Assembly (NCBI GenBank): GCA_002840125.1
Contig: PGZF01000003.1
Span: 310,001 to 374,000, forward strand
Direction of reading: 5' to 3'
Origin: Gammaproteobacteria bacterium HGW-Gammaproteobacteria-15
GTDB lineage: Bacteria > Pseudomonadota > Gammaproteobacteria > Enterobacterales > Alteromonadaceae
DNA: 64,000 bases
Positions 1 to 8,243 of this stretch are shown piece by piece. Under the pieces are notes generated by a model. It was not told where the DNA came from. It did not search any database and worked only from the letters and a program-made list of their open reading frames with translations. A program made the position numbers and the translations under genes. Numbering within the stretch: the stretch's first letter is position 1; each line of letters begins with the position of its first letter.

Positions 1-219
1 AGCGCTGATAGCGTCTTTAAAATGCTGCGTGACCAAAGTGGCATAGCCAGCTTTATCTGTTGCGGGTTCAGGCATAAAAGCAAAGGTTTTATAACTGGAA
101 AAATTGGTGTTGGCCGCCGCGTCAGAGCGTACTTTAGGTCCGGTAGCACAACCGGTAATAACCAGCGCTGCCAGTGCGGCGCAGGTAATAACCATCTGTT
201 TAATATTTTTGCGTAGCAT
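1..219 (-). CDS. Putative lipoprotein, DUF4136-like (3' end outside window)
   Basis: The first 73 codons of a leftward gene; the rest lies beyond the window edge. The start is ATG at 219-217. The N-terminus has two lysines, a hydrophobic stretch and the lipobox I-T-G-C near residue 23, so this is most likely a lipoprotein cleaved by signal peptidase II. The mature part opens with small polar residues and then a segment reading NFSSYKTFAF, which resembles the start of DUF4136-type lipoproteins; that family call is tentative because only about 50 mature residues are visible. No acidic residue follows the lipid-bearing Cys, so outer-membrane sorting is likely. The HD-GYP gene ends 16 bases upstream in the same orientation. 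Confidence 0.6.
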   Translation of the reverse strand, partial: MLRKNIKQMVITCAALAALVITGCATGPKVRSDAAANTNFSSYKTFAFMPEPATDKAGYATLVTQHFKDAISA

Positions 220-235
220 ACACTTCTTCCTATGC

Positions 236-1762
236 TTAATCTGGGTACGCATCGCGTATTGCGAGGAAAGCATCCAGATTGTTTAACAATATATCCGCCA
301 ATACCGGGTCAAAGTGTTGACCACGTTCATGGCGAATAAGTTCGATAATTTCCGGCAATGGCCAGGCTTTTTTATAGCACCGGTCGCTGCCTAAAGCGTC
401 AAAAACATCTGCCAGTGCGGTTATGCGCCCGGCAATATGAATATTGTGGCCACTTAGCCCGTGCGGGTAACCCTTGCCATTCCACTTTTCATGATGCTGA
501 TAAGCAATAATGGCACCCATCTGCAGTATCTCGTTAGTGGAATGTTGTAAAATCTGGTAACCAAGCTTGGCGTGCTGCTGCATAATAGCCCATTCATTGG
601 CATCATGTTTAGCGGGTTTATTCAAAATATAATCCGGAATCGCAATTTTGCCTAAGTCATGCAGTGGGGAGGCCAGCTTTATTTTTTCGGCTTCGTACTC
701 TGACAAGCCACATTTAACTGCCAGCAGATAACTGTAATTAGCCACCCGTTTTACATGGCTGCCGGTTTCTTTCGAGCGTTTTTCTACCGCTTCGCCCAAA
801 ATATAGGACAGCTCGCGCTGGCTTTCCCGCATTAGCTCGCGCAGTTGGATATTTTCATAAGCTATGGCGATGCTGTGCGAGAAATAACTTAATAGATGAT
901 GGTCGCTCTGTTCTAACTTGCTGCCTTTGCTAACAAAGAGGAAGTTTTCGTTGCCCTTGTGCGTAGTGAAATAACCGATAAAGCAATCTTCAGCATAATA
1001 AGACTCTTTATTTTGCTGCACCTGCCGGATTTTGCTGGCAACGTCGTCCGGTAGATTATTGCCGCTGGCAGGGTTACTGCTGGCAATGATATCCAGTCTG
1101 GGGCCTTGCTGCCCGGCGTTGTTAATGGCGGCGCAGCAGTATATTTGTTCCCGTTCCAGACCGAGTAAATAAGCAACCTGACCCAGAATTAATGAGGCAA
1201 ACTCTTTTAAACTGCTGCACTGTAAAAAACTGGTAGTGCAACCAATAATTTTTTCCAGCCCGGTTTTGTGGTGCTCAATAATGCATAGATCGCGGTATGA
1301 ACGTAGCCCGGCGTACAGCATCGTTTTCAGTTTTATTGCCGTTACTTCAGTTTTGTTTTTGTAATCGTTAATGTCGTAATCGCGGATAACGTGTTCTTCG
1401 GGTGCCTCTCCCGGCTGGCCGGTACGTAAAATCAGCCGCATACTGCGGTTTTTTAGCTGCTGGCGAATGGTTTTAACTAATTCCAGGCCGGCATGTTGCG
1501 TTTCCATAACGACGTCAATAATGGCCAGAGCAATATCCGGTTGTTGCGAAATGATACTCATGGCCTCGCGTGCGCTATAGGCATGCAGCAATCGTAACGG
1601 TCGCTGCTCAAATTCAAAGTTGTTCAGCACCAAAGTGGTGATCTGGTGGATGCTGGCATCGTCATCGACTATCAGTACCAGCCATGGCGGGCTGGTGTTG
1701 ATGTCCGGTTCTTGATCTGGGCCTGCATTTTCATCCTGAAACAGAAACTCATCATTACTCAT
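236..1762 (-). CDS. Response regulator with DUF3369 and HD-GYP domains
   Basis: A 508-residue cytoplasmic protein, predicted c-di-GMP phosphodiesterase under phosphorelay control. The receiver domain (about residues 28-150) has the acidic cluster VDDD (32-35) and the likely phosphoacceptor Asp83 in IIDVV. A GAF-like region matching the DUF3369 family fills the middle (about 180-320). The HD-GYP domain has HDLGK at 368-372, HHEKWNGKGYP from 423 and a downstream ALADVFDAL helix, so the metal-binding His and Asp residues are present. HHExWNG replaces the more usual HHExxDG, which I have seen as normal in this subfamily. No histidine kinase is adjacent, so its partner is elsewhere. The DUF2721 gene lies upstream on the same strand. 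Confidence 0.9.
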   Translation of the reverse strand: MSNDEFLFQDENAGPDQEPDINTSPPWLVLIVDDDASIHQITTLVLNNFEFEQRPLRLLHAYSAREAMSIISQQPDIALAIIDVVMETQHAGLELVKTIRQQLKNRSMRLILRTGQPGEAPEEHVIRDYDINDYKNKTEVTAIKLKTMLYAGLRSYRDLCIIEHHKTGLEKIIGCTTSFLQCSSLKEFASLILGQVAYLLGLEREQIYCCAAINNAGQQGPRLDIIASSNPASGNNLPDDVASKIRQVQQNKESYYAEDCFIGYFTTHKGNENFLFVSKGSKLEQSDHHLLSYFSHSIAIAYENIQLRELMRESQRELSYILGEAVEKRSKETGSHVKRVANYSYLLAVKCGLSEYEAEKIKLASPLHDLGKIAIPDYILNKPAKHDANEWAIMQQHAKLGYQILQHSTNEILQMGAIIAYQHHEKWNGKGYPHGLSGHNIHIAGRITALADVFDALGSDRCYKKAWPLPEIIELIRHERGQHFDPVLADILLNNLDAFLAIRDAYPD

Positions 1763-1799
1763 GTTGCCATCCGGTGCTGGTTGTCATCATCGGTGTCCG

Positions 1800-2189
1800 T
1801 TAGCGGTTTTGCAGTGACTCCAGTTCTATATTTATGGCATCACAGGAGATTTGGATCTCATATAAAGAATAGAGCAGACTAATTAATAAGCTAATCAGGC
1901 TGACAACAAACAAAAGCTGGCCTGCGGTTTGCCACAACATAAACAGGCAGAACATGGCTGCAGTGCAGAGTACAAAGCTAAGGACACCAAAAGCCTGCAT
2001 CACTTTTATTAACACTATGCGCCGGCGTAAGTTGTCAATCTGGCGCCTGGCCATTTGGCGTACATTATCGCCTTCGCGCTGGTTTAGCTCCCTGATCAAT
2101 TGCGCCAACACCAAAAAACGGTTGGTGTACGCCAAGAACAGCAAAGAGATAGCGGGAAACAGCAGGGCGGGGGTGGTTAGATCCATCAT
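1800..2189 (-). CDS. DUF2721 family membrane protein
   Basis: A 129-residue inner-membrane protein of unknown function. It has a hydrophobic N-terminal segment (LLFPAISLLFLAY), a basic amphipathic stretch rich in Arg and Gln (REGDNVRQMARRQIDNLRRRI) and two close C-terminal membrane segments. This layout fits the DUF2721 family. The start ATG at 2189 has GGAG seven bases upstream; a second ATG follows immediately. It precedes the HD-GYP gene by 37 bases on the same strand, so the two are probably co-transcribed, but nothing shows a functional link. Confidence 0.75.
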   Translation of the reverse strand: MMDLTTPALLFPAISLLFLAYTNRFLVLAQLIRELNQREGDNVRQMARRQIDNLRRRIVLIKVMQAFGVLSFVLCTAAMFCLFMLWQTAGQLLFVVSLISLLISLLYSLYEIQISCDAINIELESLQNR

Positions 2190-2401
2190 ATGCAGGCTCC
2201 TGTTATAAAAAATTAAATCGCGAAAATGTTAAAACTATCAATAGCGTTAGCTATCAATGATAAGTCATATTACACTAAAGTCCGGCATAGTATGTTATAG
2301 CCTTTTTACGCTGAGATTCTGGCTATGGTGTGCTTAACTGTTGACGTCGTGGCGCTTGCAAAACTCAGGCAATGGCTACCGAAGTAAAACGAGAGCTGAC
2401 A

Positions 2402-3685
2402 ATGAATGCAGTGAAGAAAAACAATAATAAAAACGAGCAGCAAATTATTGCCGATTTAACCCAGGCTGCGCAGCAACAGCTGGAAGCCAGTCTGGTCGAC
2501 TTTTCCAGTCAGCTTCTTAATATTCAGCAGCAACAGCTGGAACAATTTGCCAGCGATGTACTGGCCGATAGCCAGAAACAGTGGCAACAACGCTTGTTTG
2601 AACAAGAACAAGCCTACCAGAAATTATTTAAAGACTGGCAACACACCAAACAACAACTTGATATGGCTGCACCGGTAGCCAGTGCCGATCATCAGGAGTT
2701 GGCTAAGTTACGCCAGCAACATAACGCCGTGACCGAAGAACTGGAGAAAACCAGCACTCAGTTGTCGGCAATACAGCAAAATTACACTGCACAGATTAAA
2801 CAGTACGAGCAACTACAACAACAGGTTGTGCAATTGCAACACGCTGATAACGGCAACAGCGAAGCTGAGAAAAAGCTGCAGCAGGCCGAATTTCAGTTAA
2901 GTCAGCTACAGCAGCAACTGGCATCAGCAGAAGCCGATACCGAGCAAGCCAAAGCCGCTGCCCACGAATTAAAATTGGTTGTGCAACAGGCTAACGCCGA
3001 GCTGAAATTAGCCAATGAACAACAGCAAAAACATCAGCAGCAACTTGACGTTTTACAGGCCGGGCATGAGCTGCAACTGGCTGAACTGCAGCAAAACCTG
3101 AACACGCAGGCCGCAGCGTTAACGGCAGAACATCAGCGTGTGGCTGCAATGGAGGGCGCGCAGCAGGACAAACTGCAAGCCATCGCCAGATTACAACAGG
3201 AAGTGCAGGACCGTAAAAGAACCCACGACTTACAGCAACAAAAAATTCAGCAACTGCAACAACAGCTATCTGTTCAGGCTGAGCAACAGCAGCAATGGCA
3301 ACAACACCTGAACGAGTCAGAACAACAACTGACAGACTTGCAGCAGCAACTGGCCAGAGCCACCGATGAAAGCAGCGGCTTAGGCTCTGAACTGACCCGC
3401 TTGCAGGCCGATTACGTTAACCTGACAGAGCAATATCAGCTTAGCCAGAGCCGGCAACAAAGAATAGAAGCCCAGCTTGAGCACGCACAAAATCGCCAGT
3501 ATGCGGCAGAGCAAAAACAACAGCAGGAAGCTGACAGTAGTCGCGAGTTAATTCGTGCACTTCGCACCGAATTACAGCAACAGCAAGAAACCCATCAATT
3601 GCAGGTGCAGGCGATGGAAGAGCGCATGATGGAGTTCAAGCTGAAATTTGAATATGCGCAAAAGCAACTTAAAGTGACGGGCTGA
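2402..3685 (+). CDS. Glutamine-rich long coiled-coil protein, function unknown
   Basis: I do not recognise this 427-residue protein. Almost the whole length after residue 20 is predicted alpha-helical coiled coil built from Gln, Leu, Ala and Glu, with many QQ, QQQ and LQQQL runs and hardly any aromatic or Cys residues. There is no signal peptide and no membrane segment, so it should be cytoplasmic. The ATG at 2402 has GAGAG six bases upstream and is preferred over an in-frame ATG at 2372 with a poorer site. Its stop is followed after two bases by the start of the DUF2007 gene, and the yjaG-like gene overlaps that one, so the three are probably one transcript. A scaffold or filament-like role is conceivable, but a BLAST hit to SMC-like proteins would only reflect composition. 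Confidence 0.75.
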   Translation: MNAVKKNNNKNEQQIIADLTQAAQQQLEASLVDFSSQLLNIQQQQLEQFASDVLADSQKQWQQRLFEQEQAYQKLFKDWQHTKQQLDMAAPVASADHQELAKLRQQHNAVTEELEKTSTQLSAIQQNYTAQIKQYEQLQQQVVQLQHADNGNSEAEKKLQQAEFQLSQLQQQLASAEADTEQAKAAAHELKLVVQQANAELKLANEQQQKHQQQLDVLQAGHELQLAELQQNLNTQAAALTAEHQRVAAMEGAQQDKLQAIARLQQEVQDRKRTHDLQQQKIQQLQQQLSVQAEQQQQWQQHLNESEQQLTDLQQQLARATDESSGLGSELTRLQADYVNLTEQYQLSQSRQQRIEAQLEHAQNRQYAAEQKQQQEADSSRELIRALRTELQQQQETHQLQVQAMEERMMEFKLKFEYAQKQLKVTG

Positions 3686-3687
3686 CA

Positions 3688-4041
3688 ATGGAGCTGTTGC
3701 ACCCCAATGACGTGCAGCAATGGCAGCGGTTATATCAGGCGGCCAACAGTTTTGAGGCGGGCCTGGTGCAAGGCTTATTGCAGCACGCTGCGGTGTTAGT
3801 CAGAGTTAGCGGCGAATATCTTGCCGGGGCAGCGGGTGAGTTGCCATTAAATGATGTGGGTGTTCAGCTTTGGGTGCCGCAGCAGCAATTTCCCTCTGCA
3901 CAGCGTATAATCAACCAGTATTTACAACAATTAAAGCATGAACCAGCACAGTGGCAATGTAGCTGTGGTGAACTTAACTATCAGAGTTTTGATATTTGCT
4001 GGTCATGTCTTCAGGACAAAGATGAAACAAAAAGCCAATAA
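3688..4041 (+). CDS. DUF2007-type protein with C-terminal zinc ribbon
   Basis: A 117-residue soluble protein. Residues 11-80 look like the DUF2007 fold: WQRLYQAANSFEAGLVQGLL, then a beta-rich part with V-R-V-S-G and a V-W-V-P-Q-Q-Q strand. The C-terminus carries Cys91, Cys93, Cys104 and Cys107 in the spacing CxC...CxxC, a small zinc ribbon of the RanBP2-like kind. DUF2007 proteins are annotated as putative signal-transducing proteins without an established biochemical activity. The gene begins two bases after the coiled-coil gene stops and its end overlaps the next gene by 20 bases, which suggests translational coupling. Confidence 0.75.
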   Translation: MELLHPNDVQQWQRLYQAANSFEAGLVQGLLQHAAVLVRVSGEYLAGAAGELPLNDVGVQLWVPQQQFPSAQRIINQYLQQLKHEPAQWQCSCGELNYQSFDICWSCLQDKDETKSQ

Positions 4042-4636
4042 TTTTCAGGCGATGCGTGAGCTGAACTTTTACCAGCAAGCCGCCGTTGCTGCCACCTTGC
4101 TTGAACGCATGTTACCGAATTACCAGCTGTTTGCTGAAGTAACCCAAACCGGTGATGCCGAACTGCCACGCCATATACTGACCCTGGTATGGGAGTGGTT
4201 AACGGTAAAAAAAGCCAAAATTAATTTCGAGAAACTGTCTGAAGAGCTGGACGCAATAACACCGGAGTTAAGTGATTTTGATATTTTTGGCGTGTATCCG
4301 GCTGTTGATTGCGCCACGGCCCTGGATATGATGCTAAGCGGTATTGCCCAGCAAGATGCCGCTGAATTTATCAATGTTGCTAAAATTTCGCAGGCAACCG
4401 TAGCGCGGTTAATCGAGCATGACAGTATTGACGATGATATTACTACCGAAGCTGAGTTGAAAAAAATCGTTCGCGAGCACCCGCTGATGCAATACGAAAT
4501 GGACTGCCTGGCTGAATTGATTGAACTTGTGACGCCCGTTAAGCAATTTGGCCGCGAAGAGCGGCAAATGCTGCAAAACTGGGTAAAAGAGCAAGGCCTG
4601 ACTAATCTGGGCATGGATCTGAGCAATACAGATTAA
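4022..4636 (+). CDS. yjaG: YjaG family protein (DUF416)
   Basis: A 204-residue cytoplasmic protein matching the DUF416/YjaG family by its conserved block LERMLPNY near residue 27, followed by LVWEWLTVKKAKINFEKL and DFDIFGVYPAVDCATAL. The function of YjaG in Escherichia coli is not established. I chose the ATG at 4022 because AGGA lies five bases upstream and because the distance to the LERM block then equals that in E. coli YjaG. A longer reading frame exists upstream but lies inside the DUF2007 gene. The overlap of 20 bases with that gene suggests coupled translation. It converges with rsmD, whose stop lies 16 bases away. Confidence 0.85.
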   Translation: MKQKANNFQAMRELNFYQQAAVAATLLERMLPNYQLFAEVTQTGDAELPRHILTLVWEWLTVKKAKINFEKLSEELDAITPELSDFDIFGVYPAVDCATALDMMLSGIAQQDAAEFINVAKISQATVARLIEHDSIDDDITTEAELKKIVREHPLMQYEMDCLAELIELVTPVKQFGREERQMLQNWVKEQGLTNLGMDLSNTD

Positions 4637-4652
4637 CCCAGCCTGCGCGGTA

Positions 4653-5276
4653 TTAGCTGCGCTGATATAGCCGGTAAGCCAGCTGGCCGGCTATTTTCTC
4701 TTTTAGTAAACGCCAGTTTGCCGGTATCTGTGCCGTTATAAGTTCTTTTTCAGTTTCCAGATATACCAGGGCATTATCGGCTAACCATTGCTGTTGCTCC
4801 AGCGCCTGACAGCAGGGCAGCGCTAAACCTTTGCGAAAAGGCGGATCGATAAACACCACATTGTATTGCTGTGTTGCCTTAGCGGATAACAGGCTTAAGC
4901 AATCCTGATTTATCACCTGCGCATTGTCGCAGTTTAGCTTTTGCAGGTTTTGTTTCAGATGCCGTGCCAGGCCGGCATCACGCTCTACTAAGGTTGCATG
5001 GGCCGCATAACGTGATAATGCCTCTATCGCCAGGCTGCCGCTACCGGCAAAACAATCCAGCACGGCAGAGCCACTAATGTCGTGCATCAGCCAGTTAAAC
5101 AGCGTTTCTTTTACTCTGTCGGTGGTTGGCCGCAGACCTTCTGCATCCAGCACGGCCAGTTTTCGGCCACGCCATTTACCACTTATAACCCGTACTTCTC
5201 CCGGTACACCTGCTACCGCGGCAAGACGTTTTTCGCCAGCAGAGTGGCGTTTTACTGTGCTTTTTGCTTGTTTCAT
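4653..5276 (-). CDS. rsmD: 16S rRNA (guanine966-N2)-methyltransferase
   Basis: A 207-residue SAM-dependent enzyme that methylates G966 of 16S rRNA on the assembled small subunit. The characteristic features are GKWRGRKL (N-terminal), LRPTTDRVKETLFNWL, the SAM-binding loop DCFAGSGSLAIEAL and the catalytic motif IV FIDPPF, here with Asp in the first position of the N/D-P-P-F motif as is common in RsmD. It is divergent from ftsY with an 82-base gap, the same arrangement as in E. coli, where rsmD faces the ftsYEX operon. The N-terminal 25 residues (rich in Lys and Ala) precede the conserved core and could be slightly overextended. Confidence 0.95.
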   Translation of the reverse strand: MKQAKSTVKRHSAGEKRLAAVAGVPGEVRVISGKWRGRKLAVLDAEGLRPTTDRVKETLFNWLMHDISGSAVLDCFAGSGSLAIEALSRYAAHATLVERDAGLARHLKQNLQKLNCDNAQVINQDCLSLLSAKATQQYNVVFIDPPFRKGLALPCCQALEQQQWLADNALVYLETEKELITAQIPANWRLLKEKIAGQLAYRLYQRS

Positions 5277-5286
5277 CTAATCCGTT

Positions 5287-5316
5287 TTGCCTTTAACACA
5301 AAGGTGTTAGTATAAC
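5287..5316 (+). promoter_or_regulatory. Putative sigma-70 promoter of ftsYEX with a dyad in its spacer
   Basis: A TTGCCT (5287-5292) and TATAAC (5311-5316) pair with an 18-base spacer lies 42 bases before the ftsY start. The spacer contains the inverted repeat TAACAC-AAAG-GTGTTA (5294-5309), which could bind a repressor or be chance. This is a motif reading only. Confidence 0.4.
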
Positions 5317-5358
5317 GGCCAAGTTTACCTTAGTTTTTATCTGCATACACTTGGGCTT

Positions 5359-6483
5359 ATGAGCAAAAAAAATAAACTGTTTTCCTGGCTTGGCTTTGGC
5401 AAAGACGATAGCCAGGCTGAAACTGCTGCGCCAGACATCACTGTAACTGACGCTGAACCGGCGGATATTGCAGCTGTTGAGGCTATTGAGGCTGCAACAG
5501 AAACTGCCGTTGAGCCAGTAGCTGCTGCCGAACCCGTTACTGTTACTGAACCGGCAAAAAAAACCGGCTTTTTCTCCCGTTTAAAGCAGGGTCTGGCTAA
5601 AACCAGCCTGAATCTGGGCTCTGGCCTGGCGGGGTTATTTAGCGGCCGCAAAATAGATGACGAGCTGTATGAAGAGCTGGAAACCCAGCTGCTGCTGGCC
5701 GACGTTGGTGTTGATACCACGCAGAAACTGATCCGGCAGCTGGAGCAGCATGCCGATCGTAAATCACTGAAAGACTCTTCGCTGTTGTTTGAAAAGTTAC
5801 AGCAGGATATGGCCGCGCTGCTAAAAGATGTCGAACAACCTTTGTTGCCGGTAAATGCGGGCGGGCCTTTTGTTATTCTGATGGTGGGTGTTAACGGTGT
5901 AGGTAAAACCACTACTATCGGTAAAATGGCACAACAGTTTAAGCAGCAGGGTAAGTCGGTAATGCTGGCGGCAGGCGATACCTTCCGGGCCGCGGCGGTA
6001 GAGCAGTTGCAGGTATGGGGCGAGCGCAACCAGATACCGGTTATTGCCCAGCACACCGGTGCAGACAGTGCCTCAGTTATTTTTGATGCCTATCAGGCGG
6101 CCAAAGCGCGTAAGGTGGAGGTGTTAATTGCTGACACGGCTGGTCGTTTGCAAAATAAGGCTCACCTGATGGAAGAGCTGAAAAAAATTGTTCGTGTACT
6201 GCAAAAAATTGACCCGGCAGCGCCGCATGAAGTGATGCTGACGCTGGATGCCGGCACGGGCCAGAATGCGCTCAGCCAGGCCAAAGTATTTAATGAAGCG
6301 GTGCAGCTAACCGGGATCAGCTTAACCAAGCTTGATGGTACCGCCAAAGGCGGCGTAATTTTTGCCATTGCTGATCAATTTAAAATGCCACTGCGTTATA
6401 TCGGCGTTGGTGAAGGTATAGATGATTTACGCGTGTTTAACAGCCAGGATTTTATTCGCGCGCTATTTAACCGGGATGCTTAA
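5359..6483 (+). CDS. ftsY: Signal recognition particle receptor FtsY
   Basis: A 374-residue GTPase that docks ribosome-SRP complexes at the inner membrane for co-translational insertion. Residues 15-75 form the acidic, Ala/Glu/Thr-rich A domain typical of gammaproteobacterial FtsY. An N domain follows (KTGFFSRLKQGLAKT), then the G domain with GVNGVGKTT (P-loop), DTFRAAAVEQL, DTAGR and TKLDGTAKGG. It heads an operon with ftsE (2-base gap) and ftsX (4-base overlap). The start ATG has no strong Shine-Dalgarno, but it is placed correctly for the conserved MSKKNK-type start. A long Ser-rich frame on the opposite strand is a shadow. Confidence 0.97.
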   Translation: MSKKNKLFSWLGFGKDDSQAETAAPDITVTDAEPADIAAVEAIEAATETAVEPVAAAEPVTVTEPAKKTGFFSRLKQGLAKTSLNLGSGLAGLFSGRKIDDELYEELETQLLLADVGVDTTQKLIRQLEQHADRKSLKDSSLLFEKLQQDMAALLKDVEQPLLPVNAGGPFVILMVGVNGVGKTTTIGKMAQQFKQQGKSVMLAAGDTFRAAAVEQLQVWGERNQIPVIAQHTGADSASVIFDAYQAAKARKVEVLIADTAGRLQNKAHLMEELKKIVRVLQKIDPAAPHEVMLTLDAGTGQNALSQAKVFNEAVQLTGISLTKLDGTAKGGVIFAIADQFKMPLRYIGVGEGIDDLRVFNSQDFIRALFNRDA

Positions 6484-6485
6484 CT

Positions 6486-7172
6486 ATGCTGGAGTTTGAT
6501 CAGGTCAGTAAAAGCTATCCGGGTGGTTTTGTTGCGCTGGATCGCGTCAGTTTTAAACTGGAAAAAGGTGAGATGGCATTTCTTACCGGCCACTCTGGTG
6601 CCGGTAAAAGTACGCTGTTAAAGCTGATCAGCCTGATTGAACGCCCCAGTGTTGGCCGGGTATTAATTAATGATGTTGATTTAAGCCGTATTCGCCGGCC
6701 GCATATTCCTTATGTGCGCCGCGATATCGGCATTATTTTTCAAAACCACCGTCTGCTGATGAATCACACCGTATTTGATAACGTGGCATTGCCGCTGGTG
6801 ATAGAAGGCTTTAGCGGTAAAGATATGGTAAAGCGTGTACATGCAGCGCTGGATAAAGTGGGCTTGCTGGATAAAGTACGCTGCCTGCCGCAAACCTTAT
6901 CTGGTGGTGAGCAGCAGCGGGTAGGCATTGCCCGCGCAGTGGTGAATAAACCGCCTTTGCTGTTGGCCGATGAGCCCACCGGTAACCTTGATCCCGATTT
7001 GTCCAAAGACATTATGCGGGTGTTTGAGGCCTTTAATCAGGTAGGGGTATCGGTACTGGTTGCCACGCACGATCTTGGCCTGGTAGCGCGGATGAAATAC
7101 CGTACCCTGACGTTAAAACAAGGCAAAATGATTAACGACGGCCTGCTGCAGTATCAGGAAGATCCATTATGA
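6486..7172 (+). CDS. ftsE: Cell-division ABC transporter ATPase FtsE
   Basis: A 228-residue ABC ATPase. With FtsX it forms the divisome complex that activates EnvC and so the amidases AmiA/AmiB at the septum. The Walker A motif GHSGAGKS is at residues 35-42, the Q-loop at IIFQNHRLL, the signature LSGGEQQR and the Walker [10 protein letters not shown] follow in order, and the switch His is in ATHDL. The length equals that of the family. The stop overlaps the ftsX start by four bases (ATGA), so translation is coupled. EnvC is encoded about 3 kb away in this same window, on the other strand. Confidence 0.97.
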   Translation: MLEFDQVSKSYPGGFVALDRVSFKLEKGEMAFLTGHSGAGKSTLLKLISLIERPSVGRVLINDVDLSRIRRPHIPYVRRDIGIIFQNHRLLMNHTVFDNVALPLVIEGFSGKDMVKRVHAALDKVGLLDKVRCLPQTLSGGEQQRVGIARAVVNKPPLLLADEPTGNLDPDLSKDIMRVFEAFNQVGVSVLVATHDLGLVARMKYRTLTLKQGKMINDGLLQYQEDPL

Positions 7173-8152
7173 GTATTCTGTTTTCGGGCCGGGCAAGCAG
7201 CGGTGCTTCGGCGCATAAAATTAGTCTTGGCCGCCGTTTTGTGATGTTTTGGGTTAACCATGTGCGCCAGGCGCTGTTTAGTCTGGGCGAGTTATGGCGC
7301 ACGCCTTCTGCTTCTATTTTAACTATCGGGGTGCTGGGCGTTAGCCTGACACTACCTGCTACTTTGCATCTGCTGGTAAAAAATGTGCAGCAGGTGAGCG
7401 ACAGCTTTACTCAGGCTGCTGAGATCAGCTTATTTATTAAAGATGGCACTGACGACAGGCAAATTAACAGTTTGCTGAAAATTCTGCAGGCCGACAATGA
7501 CATTGCCCGCGTCACTCATATCAGCAAGCAGCAGGCGCTGGCTGAATTTGCCGATGTTTCGGGTTTTGGCGCTGCACTGACTTATCTGACAGACAACCCT
7601 TTGCCGGATGTATTACTGGTATTGCCGAAAAACACCAGCGCCGGCAGTGCCCGCCAGTTACTGGATCGCTTGTCAAAGGAACGTATTGTCGAGTTTGGTA
7701 AACTGGATATCGACTGGCTTACCCGGCTTGATGCTATTGTCAGCCTGTTGCGTCAGGCGGTGCTGGTGATTGCCATTTTGTTGCTTGGTGCAGTATTGCT
7801 GATTATTGGCAATACCATCCGGCTATCTATTATGAATAAGAAAGACGAAATTGAAGTGATGAAACTGGTAGGGGCAACCGATGCGTTTATTCAGCGGCCG
7901 TTCTTATACAGTGGTGTATGGTTTGGTGTATTCGGTGGCTTGCTGGCATTTCTGATTGTAGAAGCCATGCTGTGGTGGCTGCAAGGCGCTATTGGTAGTG
8001 TTACCTCTTTATACGACAGCGAGTTTCGCCTGATGGCGTTTAGCGTAACAGAGTTTTTCAGCTTAATGTTATTGGCGGTACTACTGGGCCTTACTGGCTC
8101 TTACCTTTCAGTACGCCGGCATATAAGTGCCATTGAACCCACAGGCCCTTAA
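7169..8152 (+). CDS. ftsX: Cell-division permease-like protein FtsX
   Basis: A 327-residue inner-membrane protein with four membrane segments: one near residues 45-65, then a large periplasmic domain (about 70-190) that contacts EnvC, then three C-terminal segments starting at AVLVIAILLLGAVLLIIGNTI. The conserved RLSIMNKKDEIEVMKLVGAT loop after the second segment marks the family. It lacks transport motifs, in line with a mechanotransmission role with FtsE. The N-terminal cytoplasmic tail (about 40 residues) is of normal length. It ends the ftsYEX operon; rpoH follows 124 bases later with its own control region. Confidence 0.96.
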   Translation: MSILFSGRASSGASAHKISLGRRFVMFWVNHVRQALFSLGELWRTPSASILTIGVLGVSLTLPATLHLLVKNVQQVSDSFTQAAEISLFIKDGTDDRQINSLLKILQADNDIARVTHISKQQALAEFADVSGFGAALTYLTDNPLPDVLLVLPKNTSAGSARQLLDRLSKERIVEFGKLDIDWLTRLDAIVSLLRQAVLVIAILLLGAVLLIIGNTIRLSIMNKKDEIEVMKLVGATDAFIQRPFLYSGVWFGVFGGLLAFLIVEAMLWWLQGAIGSVTSLYDSEFRLMAFSVTEFFSLMLLAVLLGLTGSYLSVRRHISAIEPTGP

Positions 8153-8172
8153 TAGCGTTTAATTATTACACC

Positions 8173-8205
8173 GCAGTTTTTAGAATAAGCAGATCTAAAA
8201 ACTGC
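8173..8205. repeat. Perfect 12-bp inverted repeat with 9-base loop
   Basis: The arms GCAGTTTTTAGA (8173-8184) and TCTAAAAACTGC (8194-8205) pair perfectly around a 9-base spacer. It lies between ftsX and the CIRCE element. Neither strand shows a T-tract after the stem, so it is not a standard intrinsic terminator. It could be an attenuating hairpin at the end of ftsX, or an operator with the same arm-spacer geometry as CIRCE. Confidence 0.8.
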
Positions 8206-8216
8206 AGCAACTAAAA

Positions 8217-8243
8217 TTAGCACTCTCTGTCAAAGAGTGCTAA
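8217..8243. promoter_or_regulatory. CIRCE element (HrcA operator) upstream of rpoH
   Basis: The sequence is TTAGCACTC, nine bases, then GAGTGCTAA: an exact match to the CIRCE consensus on both arms. CIRCE is the operator of the heat-shock repressor HrcA, best known before groESL, dnaK and hrcA. Here it sits 34 bases before the rpoH start codon. HrcA itself is not encoded in the window. Confidence 0.93.

Noticed and set aside
2402-3685. CAG/CAA runs as a microsatellite or CRISPR-like array
   Set aside because: The runs are Gln codons in an open coding frame of irregular spacing; there are no constant repeats with unique spacers.
5337-6056. 239-residue Ser/Cys-rich frame on the minus strand across ftsY
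   Set aside because: It lies wholly opposite the strongly supported ftsY gene and has the Ser-rich, low-complexity look of an antisense frame.
8173-8205. Ordinary terminator of ftsYEX
   Set aside because: No T-tract follows the stem in either direction, so it is kept as an inverted repeat of unknown role.
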